A stretch of DNA of 64,000 nt. Origin: Lineus longissimus. Its lineage: Eukaryota; Nemertea; Pilidiophora; Heteronemertea; Lineidae. The notes beneath the pieces are model-generated. The model did no database searches, was not told where the DNA came from, and saw nothing but the letters and a program-made list of their open reading frames with translations. A program made the translations under genes and the position numbers. Positions 12,330 to 24,041 of this stretch are shown here, piece after piece. The stretch covers positions 2,668,001-2,732,000 of the forward strand of contig NC_088321.1 in the NCBI RefSeq assembly GCF_910592395.1, written 5' to 3'. Within the stretch, counting starts at the first letter, position 1, and each line of letters starts with the position of its first letter.

Positions 12330-14009
12330 TTTCCGAAACGACTAGAAATTAGGCTTCTAATTACAAAACTGTAATAAGAGCAATGGTATTACCAGCATTA
12401 TTACCAGACTTTCGGCCGTCCCCTCCGTCACCTTCTATTCCACAGTCGGAGTTCCCACCTTTAAATAACGGTTTAGTTCAAAACCAGGCAATTGGCATTT
12501 GGCAATGTCAATGTGCCGAACGACAGAATATCAAATATTGAAGTTGGATAAACTGCAGGCCAGATTAGAGATATCCTACAGGGCACTTCAGGTAATTTCA
12601 TTAAAGATGAATTGATGGACTCAACCAAGTCATACAGCAATGAGATAGTATATAGTCCGGGAGCTGAGCGACTTTAGAAATCGTTTTCCTAATTTCTGTG
12701 ATGACAATTTCTTTTGAAGAATTATTCTTAATATCTAAGAGTCAAAGTTCTCTGTGGACAATAAAGTGCTTTGTTCTTGAAATTTAATTCTCTCCTTCCA
12801 TTTCGAAATCTTTTCCAAATTTCTCTGTGGACAATTTTAGTTCAAGAATATGTCAAAAAACATTTTAATCGAAATTCTCTGTGGAAATATTCGCTTTCAA
12901 ATCTCTATCTCTTCCCTTTTGAAATGTTTTTCGAAATTTTTCTGTAGACGATTTCATTAAATACATATTCTACTCAACCTTCCTCGTCGACCGAGAAAAT
13001 CATATTAAAGCTTCTTGCTTCTATTTCAAAATTGATTCCCAATTTTCTCTGCGGACAATTTCTGTTCAGGAATGTTTCATAACACATATTCCTATCAAAA
13101 TTCAAATCGCTTTCAAAGCGATCTCTCTTCAATTTCAAACTCCCAAAATGTCTTTGCAGACATTTTCAGTTCAATAATATTTCAAATTGAACTATCAGCA
13201 AAATGTTCGGTGTAGTACACTCTTCAAATATCTCTCATCCACTTCGAAAAGTTTTTCCTATTTTCTCTGTGGACAATTTTAATTCAAAAACATTTCAAAA
13301 TATATTCTAATCAAACTTCTTTGTTGACAAAATCACCGTAAAATGTATTCCCTCCATTTCAAAATTGATTCCTAATTTTCTCTGCGGACAATTTCGATAA
13401 AATTCTTATGAGACTTCTTTGTAGACGATTTCCAGTTCAATAACAAACTATGAGCAAAATTACTTGACTGTGGACGCTCTTTAAAACTTTCTCTTCCGCA
13501 AAAGTCATATCACTTCTATACATCGAAATCCCTTGCCAACTTTCAAAGGAAAAAAATTACCGAATGTGCTTTTTCAATTTTAATTTCGTCGAAATGCTAA
13601 ATTCCTGAAATAGAGAAATTAAAATTTCAGTCGAGAAATTTTAGTTCCTCTATTTCAACACCACATTACAATGATCACTCAGTGGACCAAAAAATGGCCA
13701 CAGAAATTGTATTTCTCAGCCTCAAAGCCATATTTTTAGGACTAAAAAGCGTCCACGAAATGTTTGATATCCTAGTCTCACACCCATATTTTCTAGTGCC
13801 CAAAAATGTAACCGAACTTTTTTAATTTCTTTATTCTTTTATTTCCGACTTCAAAGCAATTTTTCTTTGAGAATCAAAAGCGTTTAAAAGGGGTGAAATT
13901 TCTCACTCTCAAAACGAAATTCTTCTGTACTTCCTGAGAAAATTAATTTTTCAATCACAAATCCATATTTTTCAGTGCACCAATAAAATTACCACAACAT
14001 GTTTCATTT
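12330..14009. repeat. Degenerate arrays: TTCTCTGTGGACAATTT type, then inverted copy of the 9.5-kb array
   Basis: From about 12,690 to 13,560, TTCTCTGTGGACAATTT followed by CAGTTCAA or similar recurs about every 100-130 bases. From about 13,630 to 14,000 the units of the 9490-10,345 array appear on the opposite strand (CAGTGGACCAAAAAATGGCC, CTCAAAGCCATATTTT). No gene is seen. Confidence 0.5.
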
Positions 14010-15016
14010 GGTAGTTGATAAAGTATGGAATTAGTGAAACCTTGGAAACACTGATAAACCTTGGAATATTCAATGTAAACCATGGAATCACTGTGCAAAT
14101 AGCGCGGGAAATCGGGTGCGTTCCTTCCACGATTTATACCCTCCCAACTGACAGTCTCGTCCCAGCTGACTTTATTGATAGCAACTTGCCAGTTAGTTCA
14201 GAAGCCAACATTTTTAATGTGGAGGATGACGTCATCAATTGGCAATGCGCTGTGGTCGTTAAAATATTTTATTTCTCTTCAATGGAAGCAAAAATTAGTT
14301 TTTATGATTGTTTTGTATTCCATAGACGATAAAGTATTATGCTCGGTACTAGATGCACGAGATCATAGGACAAACACACACGTGAATAAAAAAAACCGCT
14401 TAGAACTGGTGACGTCACAAAGATCTCTGCATCCCTCGATGCGTACTGGAAGATGTAAGAAATCGCTCACGGCGAAGGAAATTTTCATCCGCAAACTTCG
14501 GTAATAAACATACATGACTAGGCTTCTTTTATTCATCGTTTGTTATAAAATATCAGTCAATCATAGACAATTAGGCCTAGACATAGTCGTCAACCTTATC
14601 CATGCATAATGCATGACAGGCCCCCAATTTTCTCTGTATCACCCTGTATGAACAGACCGATCCGTAGTTCAAATAGGCCCCGCGTGGTGGTGGCGTATTT
14701 ATAAGAGGAGCGCTATTGGTTCATATTATGGGTGTGTGGTGGGCGTGTCTTCCCATATTTGGGAGATCAGTACTGTACACTGGAGGCGAGGTACAACTGG
14801 GTTGTTCTAAAATATAGACTATTGAATCGGATATGCGACAGATTTCTAAATTACCATAAAATTCCGATCTGATCATGTAAGAATAAGCTCCAAATGTTGA
14901 TTCGTAACCACGTTAGGTGAATGGCATTATTTCATGTTTTTATGCATTTTTAGGACTGATTCCAAGGTTTATCACTGGTTCCAAGGTTTCACTGATTCCA
15001 AGCTTTATCAACTACC
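14010..15016. mobile_element. Mutator-like non-autonomous foldback element with 9-bp target duplication
   Basis: The left end starts GGTAGTTGATAAAG and the right end finishes CTTTATCAACTACC. About 56 bases at each end form imperfect terminal inverted repeats built around AACCTTGGAA and ATAAACCTTGGAA. The nine bases GTTTCATTT flank both sides (14,001-14,009 and 15,017-15,025). A 9-bp duplication with long inverted ends is the pattern of Mutator/MULE elements. The interior (about 0.9 kb) has only short frames and no recognisable transposase. It is inserted in the old array described just before. Confidence 0.7.
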
Positions 15017-15025
15017 GTTTCATTT

Positions 15026-16619
15026 CCATATTCACGTCTTGACCCTCAATGTACTGATATTGCTAGGTTTCCAGACAAGGTGCGTCATTACCTTGGCGTA
15101 GAATACAGCAAGCCTTGGTATGCAATCTATTTCAAACAGAAGTTGATCGGCTATTACTCACTCATAAACGGCATCGCTGCACACACAATGGTAACAAGTT
15201 AGCGTGATGCCACTGACATGACTGATCATCACTGCTGCTCGATCAGAGGTCTGATATCTCGACAAATATAGCGTTTTTGTTTCTCATTCAAAAACAACAA
15301 TATGCTTTGCATCGAAACTTACGCGCGCAGTGTCCAGAGAACATAAAAAGGGCCAAACGAGTGAAGTAGGTTTTAAATCCAGGTCATATAGCAGAGCAGT
15401 GTTCTAAAAAGCCTCCTTTTGATATGTTGTAGGAAATGAGATTTTAAATTGGTTTCTACGGAAATCAAGGCAAATCAAGACAAAATACATTACAAAGTCA
15501 TTTTCGACCACTCTGCCACTTAAAAACAAATAAAAATCACGCTGGTCTCACTCAGAGGCACCATGTTGCTATCTGTTGGTAATGCATTTATAGGGTCTAA
15601 ATCCTACCGTTCAAGATGTATGCATACATTAATACTTGTACTCCTTTACAGCTAGAGCTCCCATGCGTGGTCCAATGATGAAGCCATTAACAAAAATTAT
15701 AACCTCTATATCACCTACACACACCACTGGAAAACTTTTAGAGTTGGGTTTCTATGGGCAGGTAGGCCTACTCTATCCCTCAACACATTCAAATCATTTG
15801 TAGCTTCCATGTTAAGTAAAACTAAATGAAACAGAGAGAGAGCGATTTACTTTCCACAGAGGATTTTCATAATAATAAATTCTGAAATATTCGTGAAAAA
15901 AATTTTTAATAAAGAAATTTGGATGAGGATTTCGAAATGGACGATAGAGAAAATAGATAGCGATTTCATAAACTGTGATATTGCATATTTCAAACATGGA
16001 AACTACATAGTAGAATTAGCCATGGATGTCTTTATGAATTATATATAAATTACACTACAGGAGAACTAGATAATATCGCTACAAAAGAGTCAACTATTAA
16101 AGGTGTCAATAACGAGTAGATGCAAGAAACTGATACAGGTGAATTTATTAAACATGTTGAAAGACACTTGCTTTACTATTTACATGCTATAGTTTCACCG
16201 GTCTAAGTCCGCTGGATTATATATTTCATGAAATCAAAAACAGACCAATCCGAGACATGACGTCGAGTAAAACCGGACAATGCTGGTTTTGCTAACCCGA
16301 TGTCAATGTAAAACATGAGGAATCGCATCAGGCGGCAATAATATCGTATTTTACCTTTGTTGATTATTCAGGAACGATATTCAAGAAATGATCTCATATT
16401 GGTGAATCTGGAATGAATTTTTTTTTCTGGTTTTTATCATGCGCATGCATCCGCTTAATAGAACGCCGGTCTTTTGTTTAAATTGTAACTTTCAATTATT
16501 TGTCTTTTTTTGCGGGGGAGGGGGAGGGGCTCAACATTGAAATAGATGTCGTTTTTTTCACTATCTTTAGTGTACTTATCAGTCGATCTATTTGTTTTTA
16601 AAAAAAAACACGAAGCCAC
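15026..16619. other. AT-rich non-coding DNA, no gene seen
   Basis: No frame of useful length with recognisable domains, no clear tandem repeat and no RNA gene signal was seen. Confidence 0.35.
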
Positions 16620-17235
16620 ACCAGGGTCTTTCAAATAAAGAGTCAGGTCACGGCAAGTTTCTTTTGATCCCACAGCTCTCTCGGGCAATTAACTGGAAGC
16701 CATGATGAAGCCCTTTTAATTCAGCTACAAAATGAGCTGAGGTGCAAAACAATGATGGAACGACACCAAAGTTCAACGAAAAAAATTTACTCGGCACATG
16801 AGGTACACAATGATTTATCGCGTTACAAATACATAGAATATAAATTATATTGATGTGAACGATCTTAGAATTCAGGCAGATGTGTTGAGTAGCTGCTAAT
16901 AGCCAAACATAACAATAATCAAATCGCAGTTAAGCTAATCACTGATCGCTTTACAATTTGTTATAAAAAATTAGGTTGTAATCAATAGCAAACTTGGCAC
17001 ATGTAATGTAAATTGTTTGTAAACATCATAAATGTTTGGGTTCTCCAAAATTGATGTAAACATCATAAATGTTTGTGTTCTCAAAAATTGATGTAAACAT
17101 CCGATCGTTTTTTTACCGTGAACGCGAAATTAAACAAGCTGTAAAACTCGTTGTAGTCGGTCAAAATTAATAGGATATGAATATCCCATTAGATGACAAC
17201 AACCGGAACTATGTGGTACCCTTCGATTGTCCATT
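16620..17235. repeat. Dispersed repeat family R1, copy C, left part (interrupted by LINE)
   Basis: Shares CACAGCTCTC, GGGCAATTA and GATGAAGCCC with copy A. Its right portion (AAAACTCGTTGTAGTCGGTC to GTCCATTAA) follows 9320-9412 closely. The match resumes at 22,712 beyond the LINE, so the LINE was inserted into this copy. A local duplication of GATGTAAACATCATAAATGT lies at about 17,020-17,100. Confidence 0.6.
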
Positions 17236-17268
17236 AAAGGGTATTGTGATCTTTTCGCGTGGCTAGCT

Positions 17269-18711
17269 ATGGGTGTCGAACGCTGCGGAGGTCTCCCGAA
17301 TGGGCCGTGCCCACACAGCGAAACGTCTCTTACAGCAGATGACGTAAAATATAGGCATTGTGATTTATGGCTGTGCACGAGCTGTTTTAACGTAAGATTC
17401 CCAGAGAAACAGGTGTCCAGTGAGAAGTTAAAGGACTTATCGGAGGTGACACTGAACAAAAAGACGCCTAACCTGAGTGCGCGTTTCGTCGCTTCGCTGG
17501 ACAATCTTTTTCAATATCGTGTCGGCGACATAAAAGGAACTCTTAATGAACTTGAACAATCTTGCTTGATGGACATACACAAGAGGCTCTGTAGTAAGCT
17601 CTGTGAAATGTTTCCGGTCTTAATTGATAAAAGACCTATCAATCGCCAGGTGAAACATAAATTGATTGACGACATCTATCACCTTGGCACTGGGGTGGTA
17701 GATTCAAACCTCTCTAAGGATATTGAAAAGATCTTCAAAAGTGAGGGCTCTGGTGCATCATCGTCTCTAACGTCTGAGACTGATGGTGTGAACGAGCTGT
17801 CAATAGATCAGTTATCAAGGATTGTATATGGTCAAAAACTTCGCATTGAGATGTTGGAAGCGACTGTCCAGGAACTGTGCAATGTGTTGAAAATACAACC
17901 TACTCGTGTCACATCGGAGTCTCAATCATCAGTGGATATCACGGTCGCAAGCGACATTAATGAGTCCAAGATCGATTTATCCCAAGTATCCGATGGCACA
18001 GTGGACCCTGATATTGTGGCAACAATTGGAACCGAGGATAGGGCTAACGAAACCGATGTTAATGTGAATGAGACTGACGTCGATATTCCTGCCGAGGACT
18101 TTGTTTTGCAGCCTTCGCAGGCCAAGAAAGTTAGGCAACAGGAGCGCAAACGGCAACGGCAGAACAGGCGTGGAGCATCCGGGGGTCAGCCTGCCAAAGG
18201 GCCGGCCAAGATCGCTGCTGCTCCTGTTCTGTATAACATTTACATCGGGAGAGTAGATCCAAAGCATACCGAGCAGGACATTGTGGATCACATCCATGCA
18301 CACGGTGTCTTGGAAAACGTATCTGTCCAGATCCTAGCAGATCGTCGCTCTCAGAAATCGTTCAAAATCACTGTTCCTCAGCATGATTTTAAATCTGTGC
18401 TTGACAGAGACATGTGGGATAAGGGGGTAATTATTCGGCCCTTTCGCAAAGCAGGGGGCGCGATTCGAGCGGCATCAGCGCAGGTTAAGCCTCACGGCCA
18501 ACGGCCATATCGCCGCCAAGTCCCCAGGCAACGGCAGAAACGTGATCAAAACACGCACACGTACAATTCACATTACGAATACGACGGATACTCCCGTAGG
18601 GACTACGACCAGGAAGGCTACCACTCATACAAGTATGACCGCCGGGACTACGGGCAGGAACGCTCCCCTTTCGAATACGAAGAAAGAGAGGATGGCCGCC
18701 GCTGGCGCTAG
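17269..18711 (+). CDS. LINE ORF1 protein: Cys/His zinc finger, RRM-like fold, Tyr/Arg-rich tail
   Basis: The frame from the ATG at 17,269 gives 480 residues. The frame is also open for 14 codons upstream, but those codons cross the insertion border, so this ATG is the better start. The N-terminus carries Cys and His residues spaced like a PHD or similar zinc finger (CGGLPNGPCPH, then HCDLWLCTSCFNVRFPE). The middle is acidic with a likely coiled-coil part (LRIEMLEATVQELCNVL). Residues about 320-400 (VLYNIYIGRVDPKHTEQDI onward) look like the RRM-like RNA-binding fold of LINE ORF1 proteins. The last 65 residues are very rich in Tyr, Arg, Asp and Gln (YDRRDYGQERSPFEYEERE). The expected role is RNA binding and particle formation. 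The stop overlaps the ORF2 start by 20 bases. The frame is intact. Confidence 0.8.
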   Translation: MGVERCGGLPNGPCPHSETSLTADDVKYRHCDLWLCTSCFNVRFPEKQVSSEKLKDLSEVTLNKKTPNLSARFVASLDNLFQYRVGDIKGTLNELEQSCLMDIHKRLCSKLCEMFPVLIDKRPINRQVKHKLIDDIYHLGTGVVDSNLSKDIEKIFKSEGSGASSSLTSETDGVNELSIDQLSRIVYGQKLRIEMLEATVQELCNVLKIQPTRVTSESQSSVDITVASDINESKIDLSQVSDGTVDPDIVATIGTEDRANETDVNVNETDVDIPAEDFVLQPSQAKKVRQQERKRQRQNRRGASGGQPAKGPAKIAAAPVLYNIYIGRVDPKHTEQDIVDHIHAHGVLENVSVQILADRRSQKSFKITVPQHDFKSVLDRDMWDKGVIIRPFRKAGGAIRAASAQVKPHGQRPYRRQVPRQRQKRDQNTHTYNSHYEYDGYSRRDYDQEGYHSYKYDRRDYGQERSPFEYEEREDGRRWR

Positions 18712-21567
18712 TGTGCAGGTCGGTCTTCTGAACACTCGTAGTGTGAAAACTGTGACAGCGTCCCGTAACAAGCTTGCTGAATTTCAGAATCTTGTTATCG
18801 GTGAGAATCTGGACATTGTATGCGTCACCGAATCGTGGATGGACGACAATATACACGACAATGAGGTTCTTCCTTCGAACCTTTTCAGTGTTTATCGTCG
18901 CGACCGCAACACGGATACATGTGGTGGTGGCGTTCTTCTCGGCGTCCGCAAGGAATTCTATTCGAGGGGGAGAAAGGAATTCGAGACGGATGATAACGAA
19001 ATTATGGTTTGTGAAATCCAGGATGGCCAAACGGGTCCGAAAGTTGGCCTTATTGTGTGTTATAGGCCGCCGGACGACAATTCGTTTGTGAACAAGCTGT
19101 ATGAAGTACTTTTGATTTGTGAGGGCGCCTTTAATCGAACGTGCCTCCTTGGTGATTTCAACTATAAGGAAATCGATTGGAATACTGTGTCCGCTCCGGG
19201 CCTTGGACCCGCGCATTGCTTCTGTGAGCTCGTCAGTGACTTCTCTCTGACACAACTGATTAATGAACCGACTCATAAAAAAGGCAATATTCTTGATCTT
19301 ATTCTAACTGACTGTCCAGAGGTCTTCTCTCATGTCAGGGTGCTGCCTCTCATGTTTGACTCAGATCATTACCCCATCATTGCTGACATGAACTTCCGTC
19401 CAGCCCGTAGGCCGGGTACTCAACGTACGGTTCTTGACTTTAAAAATGCGGACTTTCAAGGACTCCAGACATATTTTAGGGGCGTGTTTAGCAATGTTTC
19501 GCCTTTTTCCCACCGTCATTCAACGTCGAGGGATGTTGAGTCTATGTGGTGTGACTGGTACTCCATCTTTAATGTTGGCATTGAGAAATTCATTCCGAAA
19601 CGACAAGTGAAGGACACTAACAGGCCCATATGGATTGATGCTGAGGTTAAACACCTTTCAAACCAGGTGAAATCAGCTCGTAGAAAAGCCAAGTCGGATA
19701 GCAGACCGCAGTCGTGGGCTAAATTTAAATCCTTACGCAATCGTTTACGTAATTTGACCAGGGACAAATACAGGTCTCATGTGAAAGATCTTGGCGATGT
19801 TGTCAAAGCAAATCCACGGAAATTGTGGTCCTTTATCATGGTAAAACAAAGTCAAAAAGCGTCCCGGACACTGTCACTTTCAAAGAGCAGCGCGTTTCAG
19901 ACGGGACATCTAAAGCAGAGGTTTTCTGCGAACATTTTTCTTCATTATTTTCTGATCAGCGTGCTCAACCTTTGCCTAAGATATCCATTGTTAAAAATGA
20001 CAGTCTTGAATGCTTGAACTTTTCTGATGATGATGTTCGCAGATTTCTCACAAATCTAGATGCCTCCAAAGCGGTTGGCTCGGACGGTATCTCACCTAGG
20101 GTTCTGAAACATTTCGCCGACGCTTTGTGTAGTTCTCTTGCAAGTGTTTTTAACAAGTCTATGAAGTACGGGGCACTTCCCAATTGCTGGAAGATCGCAA
20201 ATGTGGTTCCAGTTTTCAAGAAGCACGACAAAGAATGTGTTGAAAACTATAGGGGGATTTCTCTCCTTTCATGCGTGTCTAAGGTTATGGAACGATGCAT
20301 CAGTAACCAGGTTTATCCTTTGGTGGAGAGCATGTTGTCTCCCTCTCAACATGGGTTTGTTAAGGGTCGCTCAACTGCTACACAGCTTGTCCAATTTTTA
20401 GATAAAGTTGGTAAAACACTGGACGATGGCGGCCAGATGGATGTGTTATACCTGGACTTCTCCCGCGCTTTTGACTCTGTCCCCCACGTGTTATTATGTC
20501 ACAAATTGCAAACTTTTGGCTTTGATGGCCGCTTATTGGCATGGTTCAAGGACTATCTGCAGGGCCGGTCCCAAAGAGTGGTTCTTGATGGTTTTGCCTC
20601 GCCCTTGAAACCGGTTTTATCGGGGGTACCTCAGGGTTCCATTTTAGGTCCTCTGCTTTTTTCATTATATGTCAACGATTTGCCCGAGGCAGTTAGTGAG
20701 AGGACTGGCTCGGAGCTTTACGCGGACGACGCCAAGTGTTACAGGGTAATTGAGAACTTGTTTGATTGTCTGTCTTTACAGGATGACTTGGATGCCCTTA
20801 GGGCATGGAGTAGCAAGTGGGGTCTCTCCTTTAACACTCTGAAATGTCAAATTATAAGTTTCACGAGACGCCTCCATCCAATCAAGTTTCATTACAATTT
20901 AGGCGGTTGCGTGTTGGAGAGGGCAAACCAGGTAAAAGACCTGGGGGTATTATTGCAAAATGTTGACTTTGTTGCGCACAGTGCAAACAAACACTGGCAC
21001 GTTATTAGAAGGATAACTGGTAATTGTAAGCACAAGGATGCGTTAAAGACATTGTATTCAAGTGTTGTCAGGAGTCGAGTCGAGTACTGTTCAGTGGCTT
21101 GGAGTGGTCTCTCCAAACGGAATCTTTCTGTTTTGGAGAATGTTCAGCGCCGGGCCACAAGACACATCTCGGATCGTGATCTATCTTATGCTGAACGAAT
21201 GTCAGGGCTTGGACTTTTACCTCTGGCCTTTCGCCGTGAAATTTTAGATCTACTCTTTATACACAATTGTTTTACACAGAAGTTTTCAGTGCCTGTCGAT
21301 GAGTACGTCAATTTTACAACTCGTAGGGGCGACCCCATGGTTTTAAAACAAACACGGTGCAGGACCGAGTCGTTTTTTACTTCTTTTTTTAATCGGATAG
21401 TAGGCACCTGGAATGCGCTACCAATCGCAGCTCGGTGCCAAAGTCGCCACGCATGTTTTAAAACTAATGTTATTGATTTTTATTGTAAGAAACTTGGTGG
21501 TTTTACCGTCGACAATACATGCTTTTGGGTCACTGCCTGCAGATGTCCCCTCTGTAGGCAGTGCTAG
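18692..21567 (+). pseudogene. LINE ORF2: APE endonuclease and reverse transcriptase, split by one frameshift
   Basis: The likely start is the ATG at 18,692, inside the end of ORF1. The endonuclease shows NTRSV, VTESWMDD, YRPPDD, GDFNYKEIDW and SDHYP, covering the catalytic Asn, Glu, Asp and His positions of APE-type LINE nucleases. The frame shifts by one base around 19,830-19,850: the first part runs on in its own frame to 20,017 without homology, while the reverse transcriptase continues in another frame to TGA at 21,567. The RT shows YLDFSRAFDSVPH, GVPQGSILGPLLF and the catalytic YADD (ELYADDAKCY). The C-terminal region (LENVQRRATRHI, LPLAFRREILDLLF) is typical of CR1/Jockey-group ORF2. 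With one frameshift the copy is probably dead but young. Confidence 0.85.
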
Positions 21568-21707
21568 AACACTACATTTTATGCCATATTTATTTTTCTT
21601 CTGTAGTTTATTTATACTTTGTGGTGCTGGCTCACATAGGACATTTCCTGTGCCAACACCACTCTGTACATGTATCTGTCGTCACTATTATTGTATACGT
21701 GGATGTA

Positions 21708-22673
21708 CAGTCCTTCAAAAAAGTAAATGGACACACAAAAATCAAATTTTCTTGAAAACGGCTGGTGATAAATCGATTCGGTTTGCTGCATTTGATAGGA
21801 CATTTAGTTGTGCATCATGGTATCTACCACATAAAAATTAGCCATTTTATCTAATACCGACTTTTATTGATTTACAAAAGGCCCCAAAATCAACTTTTTC
21901 GTTTCCGATTTTTTTCGTACTTTTTCTTGATAGGATGAATCACCATGATGAAAAACCCACGTCCCCATCAAGGTGATGAAAATATCTTGTGTTAATTGGT
22001 GGGAAAACAGCATTTTATGTCAAAATTTTGCACCTTGTTTATTGACTTTGGAATTACTTTGGAGAAGTCGACCATAGCCAATTATGTCAGTTTCAACATG
22101 CAGCCCGAGTGTTAATTCCTTATTGGCTGAGGTTTTGAATGGGGGTTGAAATGTTGTTAACATTGATGTATTGTAAACGCGAGGGTAAAGTAATATTGGT
22201 GAACCCATTGTCCAGCTGCCAAATCCAGGCCTGGGAGAGCTATTCATAGGCATATTAAACAAGGCCATTGAAATGGTGACATGATTCCGGTTGTCTGGGC
22301 CAGGTGAATAATATCAAGGGGGCATCTCCGCAGTAGAAGACCGGGTAACAAAACCCTTTTGCACAAATGGGTTAATAAGTTGCAGATTCAAGTGAAAACT
22401 GTGGAATTTCTTAGATATTCACTCATAACTCAACAGAAGCTTCCAGTCAATATAAAATTTGCCCCCAAAAAATGCGTGATAAAAAAGTTGATTTTGGGAC
22501 CTTTCATAAATCGAAAAAATTGACTTATAGGTAAAATAGCAAATTTCCAAGTGGTAGATATCATGATGCACAACTAAATGCCCTATCAAATGCAGCAAAC
22601 CGCATCGATTTATCACCAGCCGTTTTCAAGACAATTTGATTTTTGTGTGTCCATTTACTTTTTTGAAGGACTG
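21708..22673. mobile_element. Mariner/Tc1-type MITE with about 200-bp inverted repeats, inside the LINE 3' UTR
   Basis: Both ends start CAGTCCTTCAAAAAAGTAAA when read inward, and TA flanks both sides (21,706-21,707 and 22,674-22,675). The inverted repeats extend about 200 bases with few differences, including GGCTGGTGATAAATCGAT and TTTAGTTGTGCATCATG. The interior (roughly 560 bases) has no transposase. TA duplication and CAGT ends fit the Tc1/mariner superfamily. Confidence 0.85.
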
Positions 22674-22711
22674 TACATGTACAGTAAAATTTCAATAAAT
22701 AAATAAACACC

Positions 22712-22900
22712 GACAACATACATGTACTAAACTGCTAACCACAAAAATAGATATGTGATGCTGTGGAATAGAAACGCTTTTCGTAAATTTTTTTCAAATC
22801 AGTGCCATCACTCAAAACTGTCGAAAAGCAACATGCGAAACTTATCGCTTTTCATAAAAATGTTATCTGAATAGTTTTATAGAGATCAGTGACTTTGAAG
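22712..22900. repeat. Dispersed repeat family R1, copy C, right part
   Basis: CACCGACAACATACATGTAC followed by CTGCTAA continues the R1 match of 9413-9450. Further on, CTTATCGCTTTTCAT and ATAGTTTTATAGAGATCA resemble 8225-8280 of copy A. Confidence 0.5.
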
Positions 22901-24041
22901 CTGGCGTATGCTTTAAAACGGGGTGTTTGTAACGGCCATGTTCAGCTGATCGAAGAATTGTTCAAATTCCTGTCGTGCGGAATTGGCTTGGGTGTACCAC
23001 ATGACCCGAGAGAACCCCGTCCCTACGCGCGTCTTCCGAAATGGGTGGTGGCTTTGATGTTGAAGTCATACGTTCCTGTGTTGCCTGACTCTTTATTTTG
23101 AAAGACTACTGGTCACACCGACCTTTTAGAGCGTGATGATCTGATGACATGTTCAGTCATTTCTTCTGGGGGTAAACTAAGTACCATTATTGACCCTGTT
23201 CAGAGTCAGGTTTCAACCTAGCTATCCCCAGTACATACATTTACTAACAAATCGATTGAATATGCAGGTTCAATAGAATCTTTGCTCAACCGAAATAGAT
23301 GCACCACTTTCGACCCACAATTTCAAAGATGTATATTAAGTGTGAATTGAACATATTGGTTATGAATAAACAACAAATTGGAGCCAAACTCACCGATTTC
23401 CTGTGAGGTATAACTCTCTTTTAAATATTCCAAAAAGCATATACAATGTACTCCTTTCTTACTCATGAACTAAATGGATAAATAATCTTATACATGTGAA
23501 ACTTGAATTGGTTCAAGTGGTCAGCTGATGATTTCCTCCTTACCATGCAGGCTATCACTGATAATAGCAAAACAGGTTAGAACTAGATCTGACTAAGCAC
23601 GGACATTTTGTTTAATCTTCAAAAAATGTCTTGTATAAAATTTTGTTTTATCTACAGCTCATCAGTCACACTGTCTGTTGGCGTGTGACGTTGAGCAAGC
23701 CAACAAGCAAGACTGCAACAGATGAACATGCCGAAAGGCCTGGTGCAATGCCAGGCTGGGGTCAAGAAGCGCAAAAGTGCCATGCCGCTTATGCATTTGG
23801 TTTCCAACATTTCACTAGAGGTTTTATTCGTTTGCTACGGCGTTTCTTTCCAAATTGGTTACCAGCGCCACCGCTAACCGGATAGCATTTGTACTGACCG
23901 CTATATATGAGGCAATACCACAATTGATTTTTAAGCCTTTTAGCAGTTAAATTGTCAATGTTTGACCGCGACGCATCAAATACTGCGTGCGGTTGTGAAT
24001 CTGAAATTTTGATCTGATATTCCGGACAGCCGGGCAAGTAA
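22901..24041. other. Non-coding DNA, no gene seen
   Basis: Short frames only (for example 22,889-23,101), without domain signatures. The last part, near 24,020, resembles the start of the diverged copy at 28,590. Confidence 0.35.

Larger units (their letters stand above)
17236..22711 (+). mobile_element. Nearly complete two-ORF LINE (CR1/Jockey-like) with nested MITE
   Basis: The borders come from comparison with repeat R1 copy A. There TACATTAAGCACCGAC is continuous near 9407-9425; here GTCCATTAA (17,227-17,235) and CACCGACAAC (22,712) are separated by the element. It carries a short leader, ORF1 with a zinc-binding N-terminus, and ORF2 with an APE-type endonuclease and reverse transcriptase. 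The 3' UTR contains a mariner-type MITE and ends in AATAAATAAATAAA. Removing the MITE leaves an element of about 4.5 kb. Confidence 0.8.

Noticed and set aside
20201-21841. Additional plus- and minus-strand frames across the LINE reverse transcriptase
   Set aside because: They are in other frames than the conserved RT and carry no motifs.
22020-22268. Minus-strand 82-codon frame inside the mariner-type MITE
   Set aside because: No transposase motif (no DDE/D catalytic pattern). The element is non-autonomous.
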